From Betaproteobacteria bacterium (GTDB lineage: Bacteria > Pseudomonadota > Gammaproteobacteria > Burkholderiales > SG8-39): a stretch of DNA of 7,190 bases. The stretch spans positions 1 to 7,190 of the forward strand of contig JAFAGU010000008.1 of the NCBI GenBank assembly GCA_019237595.1. The letters run 5' to 3'. Positions 1 through 6,915 of this stretch are shown one piece after another (the first letter of the stretch is position 1; each line of letters opens with the position of its first letter). The translations under genes and the position numbers were made by a program. The notes beneath the pieces were generated by a model, which saw only the letters and a list, made by a program, of their open reading frames with translations, was not told where the DNA came from and did no database searches.

Positions 1-318
1 CTCTACGTGAAGCACGTGAAGCCCGACGGCGTGATCGTCTTCCAGGCGACGAACCGCTTCATCGACCTCCTGCCGGTGGTGAAGCGCCTCGCCTCGGAAT
101 TCGGCATGGAGGCGGTGGTCGTCTCCGATTCCCCGGACGGCGACTCCGGCTTCGAATACTGGTATTCCGCCACCGACCAGGTCATCGTCACGCGCGACCG
201 GAAGCTCCTCGCCGCGCCGGGCATGGCCGACGTCTCGGACGAGATCGCCGACCGGCCGGACCTGCCCACCTTCACCGACGCGCACCACAACCTTCTCCGC
301 ATCCTCAAGCGCCGGTAA
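1..318 (+). CDS. Spermidine synthase-like protein, C-terminal part (5' end outside window)
   Basis: The frame is open from the first base (codons L-Y-V-K-H...) and ends at TAA 316-318, giving about 105 C-terminal residues. The pattern 'YVKHVKPDGVIVFQATNRF' followed by 'DLLPVVKRLA' matches the last part of the Rossmann methyltransferase-like fold of spermidine synthase homologues. The match is best to the large bacterial proteins in which this domain follows an MFS-like membrane region. The ending 'FTDAHHNLLRILK' resembles their usual 'TDDYSNLL' tail. The membrane part and the catalytic aspartates lie outside the window, so whether it makes a polyamine or only carries the fold cannot be judged. 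It is 30 bases upstream of the PhzF-family gene on the same strand, so co-transcription is plausible. Confidence in the fold is good; confidence in the function is low. Confidence 0.8.
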   Translation, partial: LYVKHVKPDGVIVFQATNRFIDLLPVVKRLASEFGMEAVVVSDSPDGDSGFEYWYSATDQVIVTRDRKLLAAPGMADVSDEIADRPDLPTFTDAHHNLLRILKRR

Positions 319-337
319 GCTCGCCTTTCGGCGAAGC
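319..337 (+). promoter_or_regulatory. Small inverted repeat in the 30-base gap before the PhzF gene
   Basis: TCGCC (321-325) and GGCGA (330-334) are complementary around a TTTC loop. Two further pairs form outside a single bulged A at 335 (G319-C337, C320-G336). The repeat ends directly before the Shine-Dalgarno sequence of the next gene. There is no T-run after it, so it is not a convincing terminator. It could stabilise the 3' end of the upstream message or modulate loading on the next gene. Short GC-rich repeats arise by chance in DNA like this, so any function is speculative. Confidence 0.25.
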
Positions 338-343
338 GGAGAA
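338..343 (+). promoter_or_regulatory. Ribosome binding site of the PhzF-family gene
   Basis: GGAGAA lies five bases before ATG 349 and matches most of the AGGAGG consensus. It supports ATG 349 as the start. Confidence 0.75.
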
Positions 344-348
344 ATCCC

Positions 349-1176
349 ATGGCGAAGCTCGCGTTCCGGCAGGTCGACGTGTTCACGAGGGTGCCGTTCC
401 TCGGCAATCCTGTTGCGGTGGTGCTCGGCGCCGAGGGCCTCGACGCCGAGGCGATGCAGCGGATCGCGGCGTGGACCAACCTCTCCGAGACCACGTTCGT
501 CCTGAAGGGCGGCGCCGCCGACTACAGGCTGAGGATCTTCACGCCGAGGATGGAGCTGCCCTTCGCCGGTCACCCGACGATCGGGAGCGCGCACGCCGCG
601 CTCGAGGCCGGTTTCTTTCCCGCGAAGGAGCGGTTCACGCAGGAATGCGGCGCGGGCATCGTCCACCTCGCGCGGCGCGACGGGAAGATCTTCGTGAAGG
701 CGCCGCCCGCGAAGCTCGTCCCGGTCGAGCCGCCGAAGGGCATCACGCTCAAGCCGGGATCGCCGTTCCTCGCCGTGGACGTCGGCCCACGCTGGGCGAC
801 GGGCGAGGTGGCGGACGCAAACGCGCTTGCCGCGGTCGCGCCCGACATGACGGCGCTCGCGGAATGGTCCAACGCGCTCAAGCTCACCGGCATCACGCTC
901 TTCGCGAAGTCCGACGATTGCGTCGCCGCAGTGCACGTGCGCTCCTTCGCGCCCGCGCAGGGCATTCCCGAGGACCCCGTGTGCGGCTCGGGAAACATCT
1001 CGGTCGGGGCTTTCCTGAGGGAAACCGGAGGGCTCGAGCGCTTCGGGCGCGCCTATGTCGCCCGGCAGGGCGCCCAGCTCGGCCGCGACGGACGGGTGTT
1101 CATGACCGTCGAGAAGGAAGAAATCTGGCTCGGCGGCGAAGCGGTGACCTGCGTGGCGGGCGAGCTCGCGCCCTGA
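349..1176 (+). CDS. PhzF-family isomerase/epimerase
   Basis: A 275-residue protein, close to the usual PhzF family size (about 260-300). It opens with the family signature 'FRQVDVFT...PFLGNPVAVVL' and carries 'NLSETTFV' with Glu47 at the position of the PhzF catalytic glutamate. The paired diaminopimelate-epimerase-like halves are marked by 'PFAGHPTIG' (71-79) and 'EDPVCGSGN' (208-216). No signal peptide or membrane segment is visible, so it should be cytoplasmic. Family members catalyse isomerisation by proton transfer; PhzF itself acts on trans-2,3-dihydro-3-hydroxyanthranilate in phenazine synthesis. No other phenazine gene is present, and most family members outside phenazine clusters have no known substrate, so only the family should be named. 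ATG 349 has a good ribosome site. The gene runs convergently into the acyltransferase gene, with 13 bases between stop codons and no clear terminator. Confidence 0.93.
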   Translation: MAKLAFRQVDVFTRVPFLGNPVAVVLGAEGLDAEAMQRIAAWTNLSETTFVLKGGAADYRLRIFTPRMELPFAGHPTIGSAHAALEAGFFPAKERFTQECGAGIVHLARRDGKIFVKAPPAKLVPVEPPKGITLKPGSPFLAVDVGPRWATGEVADANALAAVAPDMTALAEWSNALKLTGITLFAKSDDCVAAVHVRSFAPAQGIPEDPVCGSGNISVGAFLRETGGLERFGRAYVARQGAQLGRDGRVFMTVEKEEIWLGGEAVTCVAGELAP

Positions 1177-1189
1177 GCCGCGAGGCGCG

Positions 1190-3973
1190 CTAGCGCTGCA
1201 GGTCCGGCTCGCCGCAGTGCTTGAGGATCTCGGCCCTCGCCGAGTCCCTGAGCCTGAGCACCGCGGCCCAGTCGTCGCCGGGCGGCGCGATCGGCGCGCC
1301 GATCGTAAGCGCGATCGCCGAGCGGCGCAGGTACCACGTGCCGTCGCGAAGTGCCGAGCGCACGCCGCGCAGCGCCACCGGGACGACCGGCACGCCGGCC
1401 TGCGCAGCCGCCTGGAAGGCGCCGGCGCGGAACGGCATGAGGCCGGTGTGGCGGACAAGCGTGCCCTCGGGGAAGACGATGAGCGAGACGCCGCGCTTCG
1501 CCGCCGCGACGAGCTCGTCGGCATGCTCGGCGCTCTTCTGCACGTCGAATCGCTCGACGAAGAGCGCGCCGATGCCGGCGACGAGCGTCCTCGTCAGGGC
1601 GTTGGAAGCGAGCTCTCGCTTCGCGACAAACGCGAAGTTGCGCCAATCGAGCGCCGCGAGGATCACCGCGCCGTCGAGATAGCTCGTGTGGTTAGCCGCG
1701 ACGACGAAGCCGCCGGAGGCGGGGAGGTTTTGCGCGCCGCGCACGACGAGCGGGATGCCGCAGATCCGGAAGAAGCCGCGCGCGCAGCGGCCGGCGATCG
1801 TCCACGTCGGCCTCCCCGGGGCGACGAACGCGAAGAGCAGCACGACCGGCAAGAGCATCGCCAGGGCGAGATAGGCGCGGAGCGCGAAGAAAAAGCCCTG
1901 CAGCACGCGAATCCCGCGCCTCGCTTGCGGCGCGAGGCCCGCGGCGGCGAGCCGGAGGAACTGCAGCCATACGGCCGCGCCGACGGCCGACGGTCCGCGC
2001 TCGTAGTACTGGCGGGCGGCGACGCGGCGGATCTTGCCGCTCGAGGTCTTCGGCACCGTGTGCGCCGGCGCGAGCACGATGTCGTCCGCCGGCCCGCCGA
2101 GCAGGCTCACGGCGAGGCCATTGATCCTGGTCTTCAATGAATCGACGGAAGCCGCATCGAGCGGCTGGCGCATCTCCGCCAGCACGACGACCCGCTCCGT
2201 CCCGCTCTGCTCGTCGGTCGAGCCGAACACGGCGACGCAGCCGCGCCGGATGCCGGGCAGGTCGCCCACCGCCACCTCCAGCTCGTACGGGCTGATGTTG
2301 CGGCCGCCGCGGATGATGATGTCCTTCTCGCGGCCGGTGATGTAGGCCATGCCCTCGGAGAGGTAGGCGCGGTCGCCGGTATTGATCCATTCGCCCTGGA
2401 AGAGCGACTTCGTCGCCTCTGGGTTGCGGTAGTAGCCGCTCGTGGTGGAGGGGCCGCGCACCTGGAGCTGGCCCTCGTGCCGATCCGGGAGCTCGAGCCC
2501 CGCGGCGTCGACGACGCGGAAGTCGTGCTCGTCGAGCACCTCGCCGCAGGCGACGACGCGCAGCGGCGCCGGATCGCCCGCCTTCGCCGGCACCGCCTCG
2601 CCGGTGCGCGAGAAGCGCTCGCGGTCGAGCTCGTCCATCCGCCAGGGCGTGCCCGGCGGCGTGAACGCCACGCCGACCGTGCATTCCGCGAGGCCATAGA
2701 CAGGCGACATCGAATTTTCGTTGAACGAATACTTTTTAAACTTGTTGCAAAAGGCGCGCATCGTCTCGGGACTCACCGGCTCTGCGCCGTTGAAGCAGAA
2801 GCGCCAGGACGAGAGGTCGAGGCCCTCGAGCTCGCTCTCCTCGATCCGCCTCAGGCAGAGCTCGAAGGAAAAATTCGGGCCGCCGGAGATCGTGCCGCGG
2901 TGCCGGTGGATCGCGCGCATCCAGCTCGAGGGGCGCGAGAGGAAGGCGAGGGGCGACATCAGCACCACCGGGAAGCCGAGCACCATCGTCGCGAAGCAGC
3001 CGCCGATCAGCCCCATGTCGTGATAGAGCGGGAGCCAGCTCACGAAGACGTCCTCGTGCGTCGCGCGCGCGCCCCTGCCCATTGCGCGCACGTTCGCCAT
3101 GAGGTTCGCGTGCGTGAGCACCACGCCTTTCGGATTGCCGGTGCTGCCCGAGGTGTACTGCAGGAAGCCGATGTGCCCGGCCCGCGCGCGCACCGGGCTG
3201 AACGGCGCCGCCTCCGCGAAGTCCTCCGGAACGAACACGGCGCGCAGCGACTCGACTTGCGCTCGCAGGAGCCAGGCGAGCGCCTTGGCCTCCGGAATGG
3301 TGACCATCATTGCGGCGCCGGCACTCTTCAGGATGCCGACGTGGCGCGTCATGTGGTCCTCGATCGTCGCGAGGCGCGCGGGCGGGTAGAGCGGCACCGG
3401 AACGCCGCCGGCGAGGAGCACGCCGTAGAAGCAGAAGAGATAGTCCGCCCGCGTCGGCAGCATGATCGCCACCGTCTGCCCGGGCTGCAGGCCCGCGTCG
3501 GCAAGGCGCGCGCCGTAGCGCATCGCGCCTTCCCACAGGGCCTTGTAGGTGAGTTGGTGCTCGCGGTTTTCCTCGTACAGGAAAACCGAAAGGCGGTTCG
3601 GCTGCTTCTCGACGTGATATTCGAGCGCCTCGATGAGCGTCTGCGCCTCGATGGGCGGGCGCACGCCGCCGGACTGGACGAGGCTCGCGACCGAGCGGTC
3701 CGCCACGTGCGGCGCCTGGCCGGCGGCGGCGAGGAGGAAACGCAGGAGGTCGCGCGGCGTCTCGCTCGAAGCGAGCGCCGCCTCGGGAAGGCTCGCGGCG
3801 AACTCGCGCTCGAGCCGCAGCACGAGCTCGACTCTTGCGAGGCTGTCGAGGCCGAGGTCGCGCTCGAGCGAGCTGTCGAGCGCCACGTAGGCCTCGACGT
3901 GCGGCCGCGCTTCCTTCGCCACCGCGGCGACGACGGCGAGCACCCGGTTCGGATCGATGTCGGCGGCGGCCAC
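1190..3973 (-). CDS. ACP - fatty acyl-AMP ligase - PlsC acyltransferase fusion protein
   Basis: A 927-residue three-domain enzyme. Residues 1-85 form an acyl carrier protein domain with the phosphopantetheine site 'GLDSL' (Ser44). Residues about 108-660 form an adenylating domain: P-loop 'YTSGSTGNPKG' (273-283), 'WLPLYHDMGLIGG', 'SGGPNF', 'FNGAEPV', 'YGLAE' (426-430), 'NTGD' (531-534) and 'PKTSSGKIRR' with the catalytic lysine at 647. The internal motifs are typical of fatty acyl-AMP ligases rather than acyl-CoA synthetases. A hydrophobic segment (about 694-718) precedes a PlsC-type acyltransferase with HX4D (His762-Asp767), 'GALFVER' (802-808), 'FPEGT' (834-838) and 'VPVVPVAL'. Inference: a fatty acid is activated as acyl-AMP, loaded on the attached carrier and transferred to a lysophospholipid or other lipid acceptor at the inner membrane. 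Aas-type proteins have the reverse order, acyltransferase first. Start GTG 3973 is the only start codon between the in-frame stop at 4001-4003 and the ACP fold, but it has no close Shine-Dalgarno. Domain calls are firm; acceptor and pathway are unknown. Confidence 0.93.
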   Translation of the reverse strand: MAAADIDPNRVLAVVAAVAKEARPHVEAYVALDSSLERDLGLDSLARVELVLRLEREFAASLPEAALASSETPRDLLRFLLAAAGQAPHVADRSVASLVQSGGVRPPIEAQTLIEALEYHVEKQPNRLSVFLYEENREHQLTYKALWEGAMRYGARLADAGLQPGQTVAIMLPTRADYLFCFYGVLLAGGVPVPLYPPARLATIEDHMTRHVGILKSAGAAMMVTIPEAKALAWLLRAQVESLRAVFVPEDFAEAAPFSPVRARAGHIGFLQYTSGSTGNPKGVVLTHANLMANVRAMGRGARATHEDVFVSWLPLYHDMGLIGGCFATMVLGFPVVLMSPLAFLSRPSSWMRAIHRHRGTISGGPNFSFELCLRRIEESELEGLDLSSWRFCFNGAEPVSPETMRAFCNKFKKYSFNENSMSPVYGLAECTVGVAFTPPGTPWRMDELDRERFSRTGEAVPAKAGDPAPLRVVACGEVLDEHDFRVVDAAGLELPDRHEGQLQVRGPSTTSGYYRNPEATKSLFQGEWINTGDRAYLSEGMAYITGREKDIIIRGGRNISPYELEVAVGDLPGIRRGCVAVFGSTDEQSGTERVVVLAEMRQPLDAASVDSLKTRINGLAVSLLGGPADDIVLAPAHTVPKTSSGKIRRVAARQYYERGPSAVGAAVWLQFLRLAAAGLAPQARRGIRVLQGFFFALRAYLALAMLLPVVLLFAFVAPGRPTWTIAGRCARGFFRICGIPLVVRGAQNLPASGGFVVAANHTSYLDGAVILAALDWRNFAFVAKRELASNALTRTLVAGIGALFVERFDVQKSAEHADELVAAAKRGVSLIVFPEGTLVRHTGLMPFRAGAFQAAAQAGVPVVPVALRGVRSALRDGTWYLRRSAIALTIGAPIAPPGDDWAAVLRLRDSARAEILKHCGEPDLQR

Positions 3974-4027
3974 GGCGGCGCCGAGTGTACACTCCCGCTC
4001 TCATAAAACGATCTTGAGGAGGGTCGG
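3974..4027. promoter_or_regulatory. 54-base divergent control region with a perfect 12-base palindrome
   Basis: This is the whole space between the GTG of the leftward acyltransferase gene and the ATG of rightward dctP. GAGTGTACACTC (3983-3994) is a perfect palindrome with no spacer. It reads TACACT on both strands, which matches the -10 consensus at 4 of 6 positions each way, so it could be an operator, overlapping -10 elements, or both. CATAAA (4002-4007) is another weak -10 candidate for dctP. No good -35 hexamer is visible for either gene. GT-AC-centred dyads are typical of GntR-family operators, and such regulators often control TRAP transporters, but no regulator gene is in the window. 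That both promoters must fit in or near this gap is certain from the layout, unless one lies inside the opposite gene. The element itself is unproven. Confidence 0.5.
4017..4022 (+). promoter_or_regulatory. Ribosome binding site of dctP
   Basis: A perfect AGGAGG lies five bases before ATG 4028. An in-frame stop at 4004-4006 and the absence of any other in-frame start fix the dctP start at 4028. Confidence 0.9.
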
Positions 4028-5017
4028 ATGCTCGGACAGGGAACGATCGCGCTCGCGGCGGCGCTCACCATCTTTTCGCAGGGCAGCCTCGCGCAGGACA
4101 AGCACTACCGGTTCGCGCACGACCAGCAGCTCAATTCCGGCTACAGCGTCGCCTACGACATCTTCTCGGCGAAGCTGAAGGAGCTCTCCGGCGGCAAGAT
4201 GCTCGTCGACCAGTACCCCGGCGCGCAGCTCGGCCAGGAGCCGCAGCTCCTGCAGCTCGTGAAGTCGGGCGACCTCGACTTCGCGATCGTGTCTTCCGCG
4301 AACACGGCGACGATCTCGCCGCAGGCCGGCGTGATGTCGCTGCACTTCCTCTTCCGCTCGCCCGATCACCTCGTGAAGTCGCTCAGCGACCAGCGCGTCT
4401 TCGAGGCGGTGCGCGACATGATCGAGCACACGGCGCAGGGCATCCACGTCATCGGCCTGGGCACGCAAGGCGTGCGGAACCTCTACGGCAAGAAGGAAAT
4501 CCGCCGCCTCGAGGACCTGAAGGGCCTCAAGGTGCGGGTGCAGGCGACCGCGACCGAGGACACCATGTTTCCGGCCTACGGCGCCCAGACGGTGCACATG
4601 CCCTTCGGCAGCGTCTACACGTCGCTGCAGACGGGCGTCGTCGACTTCGCCGAGAACTCGATCAACGTCTACCTCATCAACCGCCACTACGAGGTGGCGC
4701 CGGTGCTTTCCATCTCCGAGCACGAGGCGAACAACGCCATCCTCTGGATCAGCGACAAGCTCTGGCAGAGCCTGAACGCCGACCAGAAGAAGTGGGTCCT
4801 CGCGGCTGGCCGGGAGGTGACGCAGAACGAGCCGAAGCGCGCCTTCGAGCTCGAAGGGCAGGCGCTGCAGAAGATCAAGTCGATAGGCATCAAGGTGGTC
4901 GACAACGTCGACAAGTCCGGCTTCCAGAAGATCGCGGACCCCTACCTCGACAAGCTGGCGAAGGAACTCGGCCCCGACGCCGAGAAGATCAAGAACCTCA
5001 TCCGCTCCATCCAGTGA
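4028..5017 (+). CDS. dctP: TRAP transporter periplasmic substrate-binding protein (DctP family)
   Basis: A 329-residue protein of normal DctP length that should bind an organic acid in the periplasm and deliver it to the DctQ/DctM permease. Residues 1-22 look like a signal peptide with cleavage after 'SLA' (A22/Q23), followed by 'YRFAHDQQLNSGYSVAYDIF' typical of the mature N terminus. 'GAQLGQEPQLLQLVKSGDLDF' positions (65-85) and 'LEDLKGLKVR' are family hallmarks. Arg170 aligns with the conserved arginine that pairs with the ligand carboxylate. 'GVVDFAEN' (203-210) replaces the more common 'G-VDGQEN', a place where ligand-contact residues vary. The predicted signal peptide has no lysine or arginine before its hydrophobic core, which is unusual, yet the start is well fixed. 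It is the first gene of a dctPQM operon and its TGA overlaps the dctQ start. The substrate cannot be read from sequence; a carboxylate is the safe general call. Confidence 0.93.
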   Translation: MLGQGTIALAAALTIFSQGSLAQDKHYRFAHDQQLNSGYSVAYDIFSAKLKELSGGKMLVDQYPGAQLGQEPQLLQLVKSGDLDFAIVSSANTATISPQAGVMSLHFLFRSPDHLVKSLSDQRVFEAVRDMIEHTAQGIHVIGLGTQGVRNLYGKKEIRRLEDLKGLKVRVQATATEDTMFPAYGAQTVHMPFGSVYTSLQTGVVDFAENSINVYLINRHYEVAPVLSISEHEANNAILWISDKLWQSLNADQKKWVLAAGREVTQNEPKRAFELEGQALQKIKSIGIKVVDNVDKSGFQKIADPYLDKLAKELGPDAEKIKNLIRSIQ

Positions 5018-5577
5018 AGCTCGTGCTCGAGCGCCAGCGCCACCTCAAGTGGCGCTGGCTCGATCCGCTCGAGCTCGCCCTGATGGTGCTCTGCGGCGCC
5101 ATCCTCTTCGGCTTCTCGCTGACGGTGACGCTCGACATCGTCACGCGCACCATCGGGCGCCCGTGGCTGTGGCTCCAGGAAGTCACCTCGACGCTCTTCA
5201 TCTACGGCATCTTCATCGGCTTTGCCGCGGCGACGAGGCGGAACGACCATCTTTACCTCACCGCGGTTGCCGAGTCGCTGCGCGGCACGGCGCGCCAGGC
5301 GGTCGAGCTCCTGATCCGCGCCGCGATCCTCGCCGTCGCCGCGTGCATGGTCTATTTCGGCTACCTCAACTTCATGCGCGGCTTCGGCAGCTTCCGCCTG
5401 CCGTCGAACACGCCCATCGCCTCGCTCTACGCGGCGATTCCGCTCTCCGGCGCGCTCATCGCGCTCTTCGCCGTCGAGCAGATCGTGAACGGGCTGCGCC
5501 ACGGCTTCGACCGCGCGGAGCCCGAGGCGCCGCCTGAGGAGGCGTTCGGCGCCGTGGACTTCGGGGAGCGGCGGTGA
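5014..5577 (+). CDS. dctQ: TRAP transporter small permease subunit (DctQ family)
   Basis: Starting at GTG 5014 gives 187 residues, normal for DctQ. The start overlaps the dctP stop as GTGA (5014-5017), which suggests translational coupling; the longer open frame upstream of this point only shadows dctP. No clear Shine-Dalgarno precedes it, and GTG 5023 is a less likely alternative. Four hydrophobic segments are visible at about 20-41, 54-74, 98-117 and 134-158. The pattern 'WLQEVTSTLFIYGIFIGFA' positions followed by 'RRNDHLYLTAV' is the family signature in the second segment and the loop after it. The C-terminal tail (about 166-187) is acidic and soluble. The subunit sits in the inner membrane with DctM. 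Membership is secure from both motif and position between dctP and dctM. Confidence 0.92.
   Translation: MKLVLERQRHLKWRWLDPLELALMVLCGAILFGFSLTVTLDIVTRTIGRPWLWLQEVTSTLFIYGIFIGFAAATRRNDHLYLTAVAESLRGTARQAVELLIRAAILAVAACMVYFGYLNFMRGFGSFRLPSNTPIASLYAAIPLSGALIALFAVEQIVNGLRHGFDRAEPEAPPEEAFGAVDFGERR
5563..5568 (+). promoter_or_regulatory. Ribosome binding site of dctM, inside the dctQ end
   Basis: GGGGAG lies five bases before GTG 5574, within the last codons of dctQ, and decides the dctM start. Confidence 0.7.
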
Positions 5578-6911
5578 GCGCGCCGGTCGTCCTCGTGCTC
5601 ATGTCGTGCTGCTTCCTCGCGCTCGGCTACGTCGGGGTGCCGGTGCCGTTCGCGCTCCTGGGCGGCGTCTTCGTCGGCGCTTTGCTCGCCGACGTTTCGC
5701 TCGCCGCGATCCTGCAGAAGGTCTTCGACGGCGTGGACAACGAGGCGCTCCTCGCGATCCCGTTCTTCCTCCTCGTGGGCGAGCTCATGGCCTCGGCGAA
5801 CGTGGTGGGGCGGATCGCGAACCTCTCGCTTGCGCTGGTCGGCCACATGCGCGGCGGGCTTTCGCAGGTCGTCACGGTGTTCAGCATGTTCTTTTCCGAG
5901 ATGTCGGGATCGACGACGGCCGACGTCGCTGTCATGAGCCGCGCGCTCGGGCCGCCGATGAAGAAGGAGGGCTACCGCGGCCCCTTCATCGCCGCGATCA
6001 TCGCCGCCGCATCGACCATCGCCGCGCTCGTGCCGCCGAGCATCACGGCGGTCGTCTACGGGGCGGTGGGCAACGTCTCGATCGCGGGGCTCTTCATGGC
6101 CGGGGTCGTGCCCGGATTCATGATTGGCTTCGGGCTCATGATCTACTGCTACTTCTTCGGCCCCGTCGGCACGCGGCGCGGCTGGGCGGGATTCGGGGCG
6201 GTGGCGCACGCGGCGAAGGACGCGGCGCTCCCGCTCATGATTCCGGCGATCCTCCTCGGCGGCATCCTCACCGGGTGGTTCACGCCCACCGAGGCGGGCG
6301 TCGTCGCGGTGGTGTGGATCCTCGCGGTTGTGATCCCGACGTACAACCCGGGGCACCTGCGCCGCCTGCCATACGACTTCTGCGTCGCGGGCCTCATCTT
6401 CTCGCTTCCCCTCATCACCATCGGCGCGGCCAACGCCTTCGGCTGGCTGCTCGCGTACCTCCGCGGCGCGATCGTCATCGCCGACTGGATCACCGGCATC
6501 GCCGGGAACGACCCGCACCTCATCCTCCTGCTCATGGTGGCGCTCTTCACGATCGTGGGCGACTTCATCGAGCCCGTGCCGACGATCATCATCTTCATGC
6601 CGCTCGTGAACGCCCTCAGCCAGGCGGGGCACATCAACCCCGTGCACATGGGCGTGGTGCTCATCGCCACGCTCGCCTTCGGCCTCATCACGCCGCCGTA
6701 TGGCCTCGTGCTCCTCATGGCCTCCAAGTTCGTCGGCGTGCGCTTCCCGCAAGCGCTGAAGGCGGCGCTGCCGATCTACGTGGTGTTCTTCGCCACCATC
6801 GCGTTCGCCATCTATTTCCCCGACGTGGTGCTATGGCTTCCGAAGCACGTGCTGCCGGCGTCGGTCGGCTGCTTCAAGAACCCGAGCGGCCCGGGCTACC
6901 TCTGTCCCTAG
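5574..6911 (+). CDS. dctM: TRAP transporter large permease subunit (DctM family)
   Basis: A 445-residue, strongly hydrophobic protein of the DctM/ion-transporter superfamily, the sodium- or proton-coupled transport channel of the TRAP system. Visible hallmarks are 'GVPVPFALLGG' near the N terminus, 'IPFFLLVGELM' (62-72), 'SGSTTADVA' (111-119, the helical-hairpin region that binds coupling ions in this family), 'ALVPPSITAVVYG' (151-163), 'FTPTEAGV' (236-243), 'GDFIEPVPTIIIF' (329-341) and 'LITPPYGL' (371-378). These fall as a pair of related halves, as expected for the fold, with about a dozen membrane spans. The C-terminal 'VGCFKNPSGPGY' tail (431-442) also occurs in proteobacterial homologues I recognise. 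Start GTG 5574 overlaps the dctQ TGA (GTGA, 5574-5577) and has a good ribosome site. It is the last gene of the operon; no hairpin-plus-T-run terminator follows. Confidence 0.95.
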   Translation: MSAPVVLVLMSCCFLALGYVGVPVPFALLGGVFVGALLADVSLAAILQKVFDGVDNEALLAIPFFLLVGELMASANVVGRIANLSLALVGHMRGGLSQVVTVFSMFFSEMSGSTTADVAVMSRALGPPMKKEGYRGPFIAAIIAAASTIAALVPPSITAVVYGAVGNVSIAGLFMAGVVPGFMIGFGLMIYCYFFGPVGTRRGWAGFGAVAHAAKDAALPLMIPAILLGGILTGWFTPTEAGVVAVVWILAVVIPTYNPGHLRRLPYDFCVAGLIFSLPLITIGAANAFGWLLAYLRGAIVIADWITGIAGNDPHLILLLMVALFTIVGDFIEPVPTIIIFMPLVNALSQAGHINPVHMGVVLIATLAFGLITPPYGLVLLMASKFVGVRFPQALKAALPIYVVFFATIAFAIYFPDVVLWLPKHVLPASVGCFKNPSGPGYLCP

Positions 6912-6915
6912 GCTC

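Noticed and set aside
349..1176. Phenazine biosynthesis assignment for the PhzF-family gene
   Set aside because: No other phenazine genes are nearby, and PhzF homologues are common in genomes that make no phenazines, so only the family is named.
1187..1196. Perfect 10-base palindrome GCGCTAGCGC at the convergent gene ends
   Set aside because: There is no loop and no T-run, so it cannot act as a standard terminator, and it lies mostly in the last codons of the acyltransferase gene. Likely chance in GC-rich DNA.
1692..2684. Arg-rich open frame on the - strand inside the acyltransferase gene
   Set aside because: Same strand as the real gene but a different frame; low-complexity Arg/Ala/Gly composition marks it as a frame shadow.
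2731..2741. A-rich run in the acyltransferase gene (AAA-AAG on the - strand) as a possible frameshift site
   Set aside because: The preceding base and codon phase do not give the X-XXY-YYZ pattern, and the protein continues with normal motifs in the original frame.
2477..4006. Long open frame on the + strand (509 codons) opposite the acyltransferase gene
   Set aside because: Arg/Glu/Ala/His-rich shadow of a GC-rich coding strand, with no recognisable motif. The opposite frame carries intact ACP, FAAL and PlsC motifs.
4792..5013. Upstream extension of the dctQ frame into dctP
   Set aside because: The translation here is Arg/Gly-rich shadow of dctP. DctQ-like sequence begins only after GTG 5014, which overlaps the dctP stop.
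5427..6752. Long open frame on the - strand (441 codons) rich in His, Arg, Glu and Asp
   Set aside because: It lies antisense to dctQ/dctM, and its odd charged composition is what the reverse complement of hydrophobic GC-rich codons gives. No domain is recognisable and dctM explains the region.
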